DNA from: Talinum fruticosum | Taxonomy: Eukaryota > Streptophyta > Magnoliopsida > Caryophyllales > Talinaceae | NCBI GenBank assembly: GCA_021018815.1 | Contig: JAITYX010000062.1 | Span: 3,625,501 to 3,689,500 of the forward strand | DNA: 64,000 nt | Reading direction: 5' to 3' | In this document: positions 1 to 18,330 of the stretch, one piece after another | Layout: each line of letters starts with the position of its first letter | Position numbering within the stretch: the stretch's first letter is position 1 | Notes under the pieces: model-generated | The model's input: the letters and a program-made list of their open reading frames with translations, nothing else | Database searches by the model: none | What the model was told of the DNA's origin: nothing | Program-made: the position numbers and the translations under genes

Positions 1-405
1 ATTTGAATGAAATATATTTTTCATGAATTTGGGTATGAATACCAAATTGATCAACTTTAAAAGGATAAATTTGAGTAATGAAGGGGGTTCCTAGAATGAC
101 TTCTTGTCCTATATCCCGACTAGGACAAAAGTGTTCTTGAAATAATATCCTTGATTGCAAACATAAACGTTTGATAATTTGTATTTAATTTGTAATGCCA
201 TTCCATTGGCACTATGGAGTCTTTCTTTAGTTTTTCATAGTATATAGATGGAATTAATCCTTCTTTAATACAATTTTGATCCGCACCGCTATCCAGCAGA
301 GCAATTGTATTGAATTCATAGTCATCATTAATTTTTAAGGTAATATAAATATACCATTTTTGATATTTAATATGATTAATTGTTGAAATAAATTGTTGGT
401 TAGAA
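1..405 (-). pseudogene. Pararetroviral aspartic protease and start of RT linker (partial)
   Basis: The minus strand encodes LLDSGAD near 277-296, the D-S/T-G catalytic signature of retroviral-type aspartic proteases. The segment reading out at 1-115 contains ILGTPF and a YPF-VD-GIH-like stretch, which in plant pararetroviruses lies between protease and reverse transcriptase. The protease would process the viral polyprotein. The frame continues leftward out of the window, so reverse transcriptase and RNase H should be next to it. On its N-terminal side the coding sequence is cut by the LTR insertion at 411. Upstream codons of the open frame (406-629) belong partly to that LTR and are not viral. 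Confidence 0.75.
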
Positions 406-410
406 GAGCT

Positions 411-1974
411 TGAAGGTTTGCTCGGGAGAGTCCGAGTCACCCTAGAGGGGGTGAATAGGGTGATGGAAAATTCTTTGCGAAAACACACACCTTTTGACGT
501 AAAAGAGGCAAAGACAGTTTCGAGTCTAAGCACGGGGTCAGAAAATCTTGGACACGTAATGCAATGAATCGGAGTAAACAAGTACAGCAGGGCATGTCCG
601 AGTCTAGAATGAACTCGGAAAGAGAACACAGAGATTTTACGTGGAAACCCTCCTGGGTCAGAAAACCACGGCCCGTGTCAATCCGGACACGAAGTCAAAT
701 CCACTATTTTGAGTCCACAAAATATCGTGAATCGACCGAACCCGAGCTGCTCCCTTGGACAACTCTATACAAGTTTTCCTAGACTCGAAGTTACCTTATC
801 CGATCTAGTACTTCCTAACTGAGATAACCCTTACAGTTAGGGACAACTAAGCTGAGTTAACCTTTACAGCTTAGTCAAGGGACCTTACAAAGAATGTAAG
901 AAGAGTTTGTAACTAAGTACAAGACTTTACAACTCGTAAAGTAATGAATTACAAAGTGCGAGTTGTAAGTTGAAGATTGTGAGTAAATACAATAACTTTG
1001 ATCAAGTAAGAGTATAGACAATATGTTCGGCTACCTTCAAGTCTTGTGAAGTGGCTTCTATTTATAGATAACCAAGCGAGTAGCCGTTATCTTCATCTCG
1101 CTGACCGAGAGTCCTCTATGACCGTTGTGAGAGGCTTTTGAGTTACTCGAAAGTATCCGTTGAAATATGGACGTTGGACAACAGTTTAACTCTCTTGGAA
1201 GTCCCAAAATCATCGGTTGTGTCTTGATAAATGTGGTGGAAACCACCGTTAAGCTTAGCGTTCCAGGTTTTCGGATATGGAAGCGGACGGCTTCCGACAC
1301 AATCTTCCGAGACTAAAGCGAGGAAGGTGAAAAGCCATATCTGCTTGGTGATTTGACGTTCGAAGCCGGCTACTTTTGTAGTTTGAAAAGATATCCTCGA
1401 TTGAATAACCTACAAAAGTAAAAACACCTTTGGTTCTCAAAGTATAAAATACTTTGGTCCAAGGTTAGACACGAGATAATAAAATAATTATTAAAATTAC
1501 GCAATTGATTATCCGAGTCGAAAAGAAATGGAATTTTCTGAGTCTAATATCCATGATACTCGGAATTCCATATGACTTATTCTTAGGTAAAGAATCAAGT
1601 TCTATAACGAATATCGAGTGGGAAAAACTTGATATAGACTAAGCATGAAATGAACTACGAATGCCGACTATGCAAACAATAGATTAGATAACCACAAGTC
1701 AAATTCCGAGTGAGAAGCGGCGGAATATTGATACACTCAAAATGCGAATAGTCCGAGTGAGAGTGGACTCGGAATAAAGAACTAGTTTTCGAGTCGCTAA
1801 CTGAAAAGCAATAATTGAAGGCCGAAACACTTAGAGAAAAATACTATTTTACTCAAGTAAGTTTCTAAGTCACGAGAGAATGCCTTGGAATCAAAACTCT
1901 ATATAAATAATATCGTTATACCTGATTCCTTTTGCATGATCGAGAGAGATATAGAGCGAGTGTCCGAGTCTTCG
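411..1974 (-). mobile_element. Solo LTR (copia-like family 1), inserted in the pararetrovirus
   Basis: This 1564-bp block begins TGAAG on the plus strand. In its own (minus) orientation it ends CTTCA, with one terminal base changed at 1974. It is flanked by a perfect 5-bp target duplication, GAGCT at 406-410 and 1975-1979. A close homologue lies at 49335-50902 in the opposite orientation. Both carry a CCACGTAAA-type segment and the sequence CTATTCACCCCCTCTAGG near the 3' end, typical of plant Ty1/copia LTRs. No internal retroelement sequence or second LTR is present, so LTR-LTR recombination probably removed the body. It separates the coat-protein and protease parts of the pararetrovirus. Confidence 0.85.
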
Positions 1975-2757
1975 GAGCTTGGAATATCTTCATCAATATT
2001 TGAAGTACTTGGTTTATTTTCAATTAATGCTAGTCTTGTTTCTAATTCTAAATCTTTAGTATTAAGAGAACATAAATTTTGATTAATCTCTTTAATCTGT
2101 TTTTTAAGATTATTAATTTCCATTTTTAAGTCTTGAATGTTAACAACTTTTTAAAATATTTGGAGTATCATATTTTTCAAATATTTTATTGATACTTAAA
2201 CCTGGAGGAGTAGTTTTTAATAAATCTTCTTTAATTAAAATGCCTTTGAGTTTTTCTAAATAATCTTTCCTTAATTCAGGATCTTGAATTTGTTCAATTA
2301 AATCTAATAAAAATTCTTTTTCATTTTTAGTGGTATTAATCATATTGATACATTTATAACAAATTCTTGAAGATTCATTTCCTGAAGAATAATTACTTGA
2401 ATCACTTTCTAATTCATAAAGATTATTATCTTCAGAATCGAGAGGAAGAATTATTTGAATTAACTGGAGTATCTTTGAGTTCAAATAAAGAAATAATTTT
2501 TTCTTTAATTTCTTGATTATCTTCACGATTTCATTTAATTTCTCTTTTATTTTGCAATTCTTTGCATAGTGTCCTGGCTTGCCACACTTAAAACAGGTAG
2601 CTTTATTAGTAATCTTTTTATTTGGAGTATTTTTCTTGGGAGCTGTATTTGTTTTGTTATTAGTATTACGGTTGAATTGTTTCTTTTTATTTACTTGATT
2701 GGCTTTTCTCTTTTGAACAGATGGGCAATAACTTTTGGAATACAAAAGGCTTCGCAA
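1975..2757 (-). pseudogene. Pararetroviral coat protein C-terminal part with CCHC zinc knuckle
   Basis: On the minus strand a basic, lysine- and asparagine-rich stretch precedes CFKCGKPGHYAKNC (about 2554-2598), a perfect C-X2-C-X4-H-X4-C zinc knuckle, which binds nucleic acid in gag and coat proteins. After it come acidic and serine-rich residues and a short coiled-coil-like segment (2000-2123). The reading frame changes between 2123 and 2140. The viral coding sequence then meets the solo LTR at 1974. Together with 2924-3368 this is the capsid region of the pararetrovirus. Confidence 0.7.
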
Positions 2758-2923
2758 AAGGATCCTAGTTCCTTTCTTGTAGCTGCTTTATCTGCTGAAT
2801 ATCTAGCTTGTAATTTTAATTCATTACATAAAGAAATACCTTCTTTTTTAATAAATCCTAATAATTGACCAAACGTAATTTGATCATATGGAATTGGATC
2901 TTGGCCTCGTAACTTCTTTTAAT

Positions 2924-3765
2924 TTATTGAATATTCTTTGAGAAAATAAATTTGGTAATCCCGATATGAATTTTTCTTTCCAGATGCGGCTGGCGACAAT
3001 CTTGTCTTTTTAATAAATATGAAAAATATGTATCTTTATACCAATTGTAATCTTCTAGAGTAGGACACCGTAAATTAGTCAATAAAATTTCTTGACCACT
3101 TAACATGTCTTTTGGAGTTCCTAGAAGATTAACAACTATTGTATGGACTAAAGTGTAAACGAGCTTCTTTGTGATTTTTAATACTCGGACGTTCTTCGTC
3201 TGTCATGTAATTTTCCCACCAAGACTTTAATGACCCGGTGAAGCCTGAAATTAATAAATCAAAAGCTTGAATTTCTGGAGCTCCCTTGGATGTGTAGGCA
3301 GCATATGCCATCATCATTCTATGAAGAATAATTATGCATCGTGCTCGGATTTTCCATCTAGATTCCATTCATAGATGGAGCCACCGTCAAAAGCTTCCGT
3401 AACTATTGTTTTAATTGATTCCAATTGAAGATCCGGAGGGGTACTTCGGAATAATAAGGGAATTCTTTTTTATTAAAGATTTTATTAATATTGGTTGCTT
3501 CTTGTTCTTTTTGAGATATATCTAAGACATTTAGAGTATTACTTGAACTAGATGCTTGTTTGAGTTTTTCATCAATTCTTTTAATCAATGGGCAATCTGG
3601 AATTTCTAATTTTTTGTTCTTATTAAATTTAATAAGAGGAGAAGAAATATCATTGAGAAATATTGGTTTCTTTGAATCTCTATTTAAGTCTAGATTTTCT
3701 AATTTTTTGGATAATTGATCAATATCTTCCTTTTTAGATATTGCTTCAATTTGAGTTGAAACCAT
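2924..3765 (-). pseudogene. Pararetroviral coat protein core (frameshifted)
   Basis: Three minus-strand pieces in different frames carry coat-protein landmarks. 3403-3765 is a charged, coiled-coil-like N-terminal region. 3129-3368 contains MMAYAAY and ISGFTGSLKSWWENY, matching the conserved tryptophan block of plant pararetroviral capsids. 2924-3106 contains LRCPTLEDYNWYKD, the next conserved block. Frame changes near 3370-3400 and 3107-3128 break it. In a live virus this protein forms the virion shell; here it cannot be made as one chain. Confidence 0.65.
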
Positions 3766-3766
3766 A

Positions 3767-4249
3767 TTAACTCTGTTGAGAGACTCGTATGTAATACTTC
3801 ATTAGTATAATTATTTTGATGATAAATTTTTTAATATCGTCTAACTCTACTTGAGAGTTATCTAGATTATTTCTTCCTACTTTAAAAGGAGAGGTTGGAA
3901 TATGACCTTGATCCGTAGGGATCAAAATTTCTTGCAAAGGAGGAGTTACTGAGTGAAATATATTTCCATTTGATAACGTCCATTTTTTACTAAGATCAAT
4001 ATTAGTATTAATTTCTTTAATACCATGAGGATCCGGTAATTTATACTCTTGAGCAAACATGGTCCACCATGTAAAGAATATAATATTACATTCTAATCTT
4101 TCCATTAGCGAGTACCATTCTTTCCTAATAAATGTTTGAGCTTTTTGATCAAAATGAGATAAAAACCATTCTTTTTTATCTTTATTTTCTGTTGAGTCGA
4201 AGTCTAATCTTAAGTAATCTTTATTAATTTCAAAGGGTTTTGAAATCAT
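3767..4249 (-). pseudogene. Pararetroviral polyprotein segment between movement and coat regions
   Basis: A 160-codon open stretch on the minus strand overlaps the end of the movement-protein-like ORF by about 20 bases in another frame, so a frameshift probably separates one ancestral polyprotein. It contains RKEWYSLMERL and FFTWWTMFAQEY. Tryptophan-rich segments of this kind lie between the movement and coat domains of petuvirus-like polyproteins. I do not assign an independent function. Confidence 0.5.
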
Positions 4250-5309
4250 TAATAGAGGAGTAAGAAGGAGGTTGCATAACTGAATAAGTAGGTGAACCTA
4301 TTGAAGAACTATCTTCATCAATGGGTTCTGCTATCGGTGATTTATAGTATATTTTTGAGGAAGAATCTGCTTCTTGATCATTTTTTAAATAATCATAATT
4401 AGTAGACCTTGGAGGTATAGAAAAGGAGGATCGAGGAAGATCAATCTTTTCTGAAAGTTTTGATGAATTAATTCTTTCATTATTAGAATTAAATTTTATT
4501 AATATTCTTCCATCGGGTTCTTCAATTACTTGTTGAATATTCTTTTGAGCAATATTTCTAGGAGGCCTAATATTTTGAATAATAAATTCTTGAGGAATAG
4601 TTATCTCATTCCATTTTAATAATTTAGGAGTAAAAGTTGAAATATTTTCAGACTCTGTTTTTAATAATATTGTCTCATCTAGAGAAGGTTTTAATGAACA
4701 TTTTGGATTGAGTTGAGAAGTAAGTAATTTAAAATAAACTCTATAAGTAATAGCAAAATTTCTTGAAAGTTTTCTAAATTGAACTTTAGAATTATTCTGT
4801 AAATGAATATCTAATATTAATGTATCCATGATCCAGGGATCATTTAGATCTACTGAATAATTTGGACAACCATTGAAATAAATAGGACCATTACATGTAT
4901 TAGCTTGAATCATAGCTATTAATGAATCTTTGTAACCAATTAATCTATTGTCTCTAAGAGCCATGAATATAGGACAATCCAATCCTAATCTTGTTAAAGG
5001 TTTGAGAGCTATTTGAATCATACCAAAATGAATATATCTGTATTTTTCTTTATATTTATTAATAGAAATATTAGAAAGTAACTTGAGAGTTTGGAATTCT
5101 TCATCTAAACTAAAAGTTTCTTCATGATCTTTTATTGAAAAAGCAGTATTGAAGTCAAACTTGCCTATTTGATATATAGTTTCTATCTTTTGTTTTGGAA
5201 TAGACCAATTTGTGTAATCAACTTGACAACTAACTTCCTTACTATTGACCACATTAGTACTCTTGCTAGTACATAATCCTAGATGATCTCGTAACCAAGA
5301 GGCCATCAT
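4230..5309 (-). pseudogene. Pararetroviral movement-protein-like ORF
   Basis: This is the longest viral frame, 359 codons, opening 159 bases after the primer-binding site. Position, length and content fit the 30K-superfamily movement protein that carries virus through plasmodesmata. A central region (about residues 80-190) has alternating hydrophobic beta-like strands and the segment MDTLILDIHL near residue 162, resembling the LD-containing core of this superfamily. The C-terminal 120 residues are serine- and proline-rich and probably disordered. The frame itself is open, but it lies in a broken provirus and is followed by a frame change at 4230-4249. The assignment rests mainly on gene order. 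Confidence 0.6.
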
Positions 5310-5396
5310 AGCTTAAGCTTGCCTAATTTTTGTCGATAATTACGCACACACACTACCGGGACCACCGGGACCACCCTCTACCGGGACCATCTCACA

Positions 5397-5433
5397 CGGC
5401 TGACCAACGGCTGACCAACGGCTGACCAACGCT
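5397..5433. repeat. Short direct repeats in the pararetroviral leader
   Basis: CGGCTGACCAA occurs three times head to tail, the last unit slightly altered. Just upstream (about 5353-5390) the motif CCGGGACCA occurs three times. Both clusters lie between the tRNA primer site and the movement-protein start. Their role, if any, is unknown. Confidence 0.8.
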
Positions 5434-5467
5434 AGGCCTTACGGTGCAACAATAAAATAGACAGACT

Positions 5468-5481
5468 TGGCTCCGATACCA
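5468..5481 (-). promoter_or_regulatory. tRNA-iMet primer-binding site of the pararetrovirus
   Basis: The minus strand reads TGGTATCGGAGCCA, one base different from the TGGTATCAGAGCCA consensus complementary to plant initiator tRNA-Met. Caulimoviridae use this primer to start minus-strand DNA synthesis. It sits upstream of the first viral ORF, where expected. Confidence 0.75.
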
Positions 5482-5831
5482 AATGGGGAGCAGGACCGAT
5501 CTAGAGCTCGGGGACGAAGCTCGGGTACTATTTGAGGTTGAGTAGCGGGGAAGCGGGGTGACAAATTAATTTAACAAATTGATTTTTCTAAAACAAAAGA
5601 TTAAAACAGGAAATTGAAACAGTTAAACGAAAGTAATTGAAATGGAGAAAATGATAATGAATCAAAACTTTGATTAATATGAAATCTTGATACGAGATGA
5701 TTGATAAAAACTCTCGGGAGAGAGGATGGAAGAGAGTAAGGGAAAGGAATTGAGAGGGATATAAGAGAAGGCAAGTGTTTGCTTGTGTAAGTAAGCAATT
5801 GATCGATGCCTTCTATCGAAGTAAAGAGTGA

Positions 5832-5841
5832 CTATATATAG
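5832..5841 (-). promoter_or_regulatory. TATA box of the pararetroviral promoter
   Basis: CTATATATAG on the minus strand lies about 350 bases before the primer-binding site. That spacing is compatible with a pregenomic-RNA promoter and a long leader. The leader (5490-5800) contains one short open frame. An ACGTCA-type (as-1-like) core occurs farther upstream near 6083. Activity is unknown. Confidence 0.5.
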
Positions 5842-6682
5842 AGTACAATATTGAATTACAAAGTAACACTTGGACGGATGAGAATTCTTGACTCTTGAAA
5901 ATATCTTCCGACAATGTTAAATTATTGGGATAGTCTTGATCGGATCAAAAGCGGCTTTGTTGATAATATTAATGTCATTTTTCTTGAACAGTCTGGATCA
6001 GTTCTTGACAGATGGATGTCTTGAACAGTCTTGAACATTAATACTCATGACTTTAAAGTATCACGTGGACACTTGGATGCTTGACGTAAAATGGGAATAG
6101 TGAATAACGTGAATAGTATTTTGAGTGAACAGTGTTTTGAGTGAACGAGTCATAGATGCGTAAGCTTCCTTGCTTTGCATTGAATGCTTCTTTACGAATA
6201 CTGATGAACATCCTTAATGAATATTAATTCGGACAGATAACATGATCTTGTCCACTTCGCTGCATTTTGGAATAGTGTTCCTAAATAAGTGAATAGTAAT
6301 GTGTATATATATATATATAAATTTTTAAAGTTTCTCTTTTCAACATGCGCGTAAATTATAAACATTATTATGAAATTTTATTTGGGCCACTTCGTCGCCT
6401 TAGTTGCATACCACATATATAAAAATAATTTAAATATAAAATATCGAATTGAAGTGCACGCGCTCAATGATATAAATGTCGTAATTGATAAGATAAATAA
6501 TGTGATTTAAGGTCGGGTTGTTACAATCTTGAATGTTGATGAACCTGAGATCCACTGGGTGAAACACAAGACCCTCATGTTGGCGGCAGAAAAGTTTAGA
6601 CACTTCAAATCTCGCATTGCCAAGATGTGGAATGTTCACAAAATTGAAATTAGATTTTTCAAACCAACTTATTTATACCCAT

Positions 6683-13277
<6,595 letters not shown>

Positions 13278-15295
13278 TACATCAGAGAAACATCCCCCAT
13301 TTTCAAACCCTTCTTTTAATCCTTGCTAATGGGCTTGCTTAAATTCTCAAAAATTGCAAATCCTTTTCCCCTTATTACTTTTTACAGCCTAAATTCCAAG
13401 AGTTGAAGTACTCGAAAGAAGAAAGGCCATATGGGTTTGACAATAAAAGTGAGAATTATGATGCCTAAATTCTCTCAGTAAGAAAAATCTCTCTTTGCTG
13501 CAAGTCTCTTAATTTGCTCCAATTTTTGCCCCTCTCCCCCAATTGAACGTGCCCCCACAAAAAGCCAAGGGAGAGAAAGAGTCTTGAAAATTTGAATGTC
13601 ATTTTTAAGAGCACATCTCCAGGTCAAAATGTTTGTTCAATTCTATCACGAAATGTATTAATATCATAGCTGTAAGAAAATTGAAAGCAATTTAAATACA
13701 AATTTTATATTTTAGAAGTTGATTTTAAGTTTTTATTATTCACATCTAATTTTAGTATGAAGGTATGAATTTAGTCTTAGCCTATTCCAACCAAATCTAA
13801 AGTAGATTTTGGTTAAATTCTTTGCACAATTTCATACATGTCTAACTTGTTTGTCTTTAAAGCCAAAACCCAACTTTTTTCAGTTGTAAATATAAGAATA
13901 GTATGTATTTGTTCCCATAAGGGGTTTTTTAATGGAACTTCTGATAAGAATTTTAAATGATACTTGTATTATATTCAATTAGGGTAAATGAATAATAAGT
14001 AACTTATGATTAGTCCTTATTAAAGGGTTGGGCACCATCCAATCGAAAAAATGAGGGTTTTTTCTTTTAGTCTTGACCCAACATGACCCTTAAGACGAGG
14101 ATAGTCGACTTCAACAAGGGCCAGGCTAGAGTTAAGGGTTCTCACCCTCGACCCGAATAGATAAGCTACATTTAAATCAATATTTTGAAATTTTTAGAAG
14201 ATTATATAGGTTACATACACAACCTATTTGCATTAGAATCACACTCAATTAAAAACTTCTCGAGCCTTTGTGGTTGGGGCCCCATTTGGTAGGGAAAATA
14301 AATTTCTCAAGTGATGTTCAATCTTTTATTGAACTAAATTTTTTATACTTGCTAAATTAAGTGTTGTTTGTTAAGGTAATCATTATATTTGTTGCATGAT
14401 CCTCCTTTTAGCAAGTATATTTGATGTCAATCTTATACTCTTCGTTAGAAAAATGAAACTTTATGGAAATATCGCTCTGTGCATAAGGTTGCATGAGGTT
14501 CGAATCTAAACCGCTCACGTATCTACAAGGTCAAACTTAGGGTCAAGGGTACGTCAATCTACATGAGAGTTAAGTTAGGATTGAATTAGTCCTGCCTAAT
14601 TAATCTTCACGACCTGACCCTCATGGAAGTAGGTGGGGACAAAAAGGCCCGTTATTGTCACTGTAAAGCCATATGAAAATATCCCTTACTATATCATATG
14701 CTTAATGCAATCCTCCTCCAAGAACCAAGAATCCTGGGCATCTTGGAGAGCTTCAATCCTGCTGATACGATGTCTCACTATGGTAGTTAGATGGTAGTTA
14801 GATGATAATATTTAGTATTATGATCACCACCTGGTATTGTTCCTATTCTGGACTTTTTGGAGCCAGAAAGTATTGAGCTGAGCCAGAGTTTCATCAAGCT
14901 CTTTCCGAAGTTTAGCTTTTAACTTCACTAAAGAGATTCATCGAGCACCTCTGCACTTTTGGAGCCAGAACGTATCAAGCTGAGATTCTGCTAATTTCTT
15001 TTGAGTACCCTCATTCCGAGCCCAGAGTTGCTAGTCACACAGAATGGGAGCGTTTTGGACTGAGCAGAATCGAGCAGTTCCTATGAGCATTATTGTGTAA
15101 ACCCTTGCAGAAGATGATTTAAGGAAATGGGAGAACCCCTCTAATAAGGTTCACAAGTTAGTTGTTATTGTCCAACAAATGGGCATCGTGATGAACAAAA
15201 AGAAAAAGATATAGAAATGAAGATACATCATCTCAAAACTATTGAACAAAGAGCAACAAGACAGTTGGACAACAATAACAAAAACCCAAAAAATT

Positions 15296-15680
15296 AATTC
15301 CATATGTTATAATTCAAGTCCATATGTAACAATAAATTGAGCAATTCTGTCTGTAATAATCACGTGCAAAAATACTACCAAGTACCATCCGAACAAAATT
15401 AATTAAGTCCATGGAACCAAAACCGAAATAGTAATAACATTGTGCAGTCGAAGAATGTTTCCAGCCAGTCTGAAAGCCATCGCACTATACGACACCCTTT
15501 TCGACAGTATCGGAAATACAAGCTAGAAAGTCTCCACATTAATATTAGTCGATAAACAACAGTAATCACAGTCTCAGAAAGAGCAAATTACAAGTCTACA
15601 ACGAAAGACCATAGACAATGGCCAACATCATTCTGACCAAATTACAAAGTTTTCAACGTCCACAAACATGGCCAACATAA
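15296..15680. other. Intergenic, nothing recognised
   Basis: Between the right edge of the duplicated block and the DUF3615-like pseudogene the sequence is AT-rich with no coding signal, repeat or promoter motif that I can support. Part of it is probably the 3' flank of the pseudogene. Confidence 0.5.
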
Positions 15681-15682
15681 TT

Positions 15683-17666
15683 CTAGCAGCGACGACGAAG
15701 ACGTCGAGACACAAGAGGATAAAGCCCAAGACGGAATCCATGAGTTGGATGAATAACCCTCTTCCCCTTCCGCCCCATACATATATGGCAGCCAGCAGTG
15801 GTTTTAGAACCTACAGGGAAGAAAAATGGCACAACATCATTAATGATTGCTGCATGTATATCAACACAAAGACATCTCAAAAACTGAAAGCATCATGACA
15901 AAATTGTCGAAGGAGAATTATAGGAGGAGCTTATAAGAGTTGGTGCCACGTAAGATTTGACAAGCAGTAACAACCCAACCTTTCTTGCCCTGCTCCAGTT
16001 CAGCAAAAAGAGCTTGTCAGACGCATCATCGCCAGAAGCATTTAGCCTTGCTATGAAGTTGCAGTGAATCATACACTTCATCCCCCATCGAAAAACAGAA
16101 TGGCAAGGCATCCACAAGCTTGTAATCTTTGTGCTGCAAATAAGAGGGGGAAAAGATTAATAGAGACTGCTACACCAAGAAAAACGACAAAGAAGTAGTC
16201 CTAATGGGAAGGATCATTCCACATACATGTCTTTTGTTGTAGTAAATCAATGCCTCAAATGCAGATGGAATCCTCAACCGAGCCTTTTCACTCAAGCTAA
16301 GCCCATCAGCCAAACAGTGGGCATATTGTGATAAAATAGCGAGGCCATCATCTTCCCTGCATCCGAATTGTTAAATGGACTCCATCAATCATTGCTCAAG
16401 TACAAAAGAACACAAGCACAAAACAAATACACCACAAAGACCTCCGCAAGGAAACTATTTGATTTCACTCTAAGAGCATAATACAGGATTGAAGGTGATC
16501 ACATGTTTGTTTTCGTCTTTAATATAATAGTACAATACAATTCCTAGGCCACTACACATTCTAATGAAATGACACTGCATTCTCACCAGAGAGGTTAACT
16601 CCACTAATAATAGACATTACTTACAAATGGGTGAAATATAGGATTATACACATTTCAATTAACAAACAAGATTCCGACATATTCATTGAATCCTGCCACA
16701 TAAGACAGCGGTCATCCAAGTCACAGCCCAAAACAGAAGATCAAAAGGAAAGAAATATAGCATACCGACGTTTTGAATCCTCCTCCTCCTTTTCATACCA
16801 CCCCGGATCATTTGGGCTACAAAGGGTGATATCGCATCTCTTACAACCGGTGGTTTTATGACCTTCGCAAAAAGAATGGAAACAGGATAGTTACATCAGG
16901 AAATTTTTTTAAATGGATATATAGATTCATCTTCAATGAGCATGTGAGACAACAAAACACATTCACTGTTGATTGTGCAGCATCTTCGGGCGTGTTTGGC
17001 AAGATTTAACAGGTTCCTCATCATGATTAATTTCTAAAAACTATACTTCTGCATACGTTCCTTAGTTTCTCAAAAATTAAAAAAAAACCAAATTTGTAAG
17101 CATTCCCACGGGTTCTTAGTTTACAGATTTCTAAAAATTTTTGGAGGATTCCTAACATATTTTCTCTATATTTTTACACTTATCTTATTTTTTACATATT
17201 TCTACAGATTCATACAAATTTCCAAAAATTTCTGCATATATGCTCACTCTCCACATATTTCAATCACTGGGAGCACAAGATGATGTCTCTAAACGCCGGT
17301 CCATTCCTTATTATCCACAAAACATAAATACTGCTAGCAGATTCATTTATTTATATCCAGTTATTTATAAATACCAAAAAAGGCAGAAGATGTTACTAGA
17401 CCCAGAGGTCAATAGTTATGGATGGATGATGTATTGTGAGAGTCCTCACCGTCTGCAATGCAACAAGAAGAGACAACCATCTCATCCTTGTGCCGATCGT
17501 TGTGGTGTTTCTTCTCCAACTCCTATACAGCAAGAAAAGTTTTAACTGAGGACTCACACTCCACTGCTGTTGTTTGTGCAGCAGTGAAAACACATTGAGT
17601 TCTATTTGAAGAACTCTCTAGAGACCACTTGCTTCCCGGAAATGAGAATAACTTATAGTCAGTGTG
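15683..17666 (-). pseudogene. Broken gene with two DUF3615-like units
   Basis: Minus-strand exons 17450-17666, 16766-16862, 16227-16356, 15950-16133 and 15683-15810 join in consistent phase. They give two similar units. Unit 1 has HTDYKL, then VVSSCCIADGHKTTGCKRC and PGWYE. A linker with ADGLSLSEKARLRIPSAFEA leads to unit 2: HKDYKLVDALPF, a CNFIA segment, FAELEQGKKGWVVTACQIL, then SKTTAGCHIC and VIHPTHGF. The layout (H-x-NF-A, FFAEL, V-x-CC, C-x2-C, HP-x-GF) is that of plant DUF3615 proteins, whose function is unknown. Defects: an in-frame TAG in the first exon, frameshifts in the fourth, and no recognisable 5' exons. Assignment is from memory of the family pattern. Confidence 0.55.
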
Positions 17667-18330
17667 CTGCAATAAAATAAAAAAAACGGGAGGTAAAGCA
17701 CAACATCAGAGCATGAATGGGACATGGAAAACAAGATTTTCTCAACATTAGAAACGACTATACAAAGGAATTAAAGGAGGCTTAAGAATTACTGTACAAA
17801 ATTCTATTATGTGTTTTCAGATAATTAAAAAATTAGTATCTATTTTCACTGGCGGAACTAGGGCCCCATGATTTTGGGAGTTTTTGTTTTGATTTTTTGA
17901 TAGAGTTTTTTTTTAAATCAAAATTTAACTTAAAAATATATATTAAAAATATATAAAAAATATAAAAATTAATATCTATCTTTAAAAAAATTAATATCTA
18001 TCTTTAAAAAAATTAAATATTTAACATATTTCGTAAAAAAAGATATGGTATAAGTTATTATGTAATACATATAATTGTAAGATTGTTAATTGTTTTTAAT
18101 GTCGTTATCTTTCTCTCATGCTTAATATTACTTTTTTCCTCTACCCTTTAATTTAAAATAATGTAAATTTTATTTTTAATTAATAATTTCCAAAAAAAGA
18201 CAATTTTTTTAATATTATATTTCCAATTGAATACATTTAACATTAATATTATATTTCTTTTAGTGAATTGATTGTTATTGAATTGTTGTATTATTATATT
18301 AGTTAATATAACTTATTTGTAATCAATAAT
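17667..18330. other. AT-rich intergenic DNA
   Basis: Very AT-rich, with a short direct repeat (AATTAATATCTATCTTTAAA at about 17966-18010). The 5' exons expected for the DUF3615-like gene were not found here. A segment beginning GGCGGAACTAGGGCCCC (17851) looks like the edge of an unclassified repeat. Confidence 0.4.

Larger units (their letters stand above)
1..6150 (-). mobile_element. Endogenous pararetrovirus relic (Caulimoviridae-like)
   Basis: Reading the minus strand from about 5.84 kb down to base 1 gives a TATA box, a primer site matching plant initiator tRNA-Met, a movement-protein-like ORF, coat-protein blocks ending in a CCHC zinc knuckle, and an aspartic protease. The sequence runs off the window before reverse transcriptase. 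This order in one strand is that of integrated plant pararetroviruses, including petuvirus-like and related endogenous lineages. The coding region changes frame several times and is split by a solo LTR at 411-1974, so it is a dead fossil. The outer limit near 6.15 kb is a guess; no terminal repeat or integrase is visible, as expected for this family. Confidence 0.8.

Noticed and set aside
5601..5798. 65-codon frame in the pararetroviral leader
   Set aside because: It is rich in Ser, Leu and Phe from CT-rich sequence and has no counterpart that I recognise; at most a leader short ORF.
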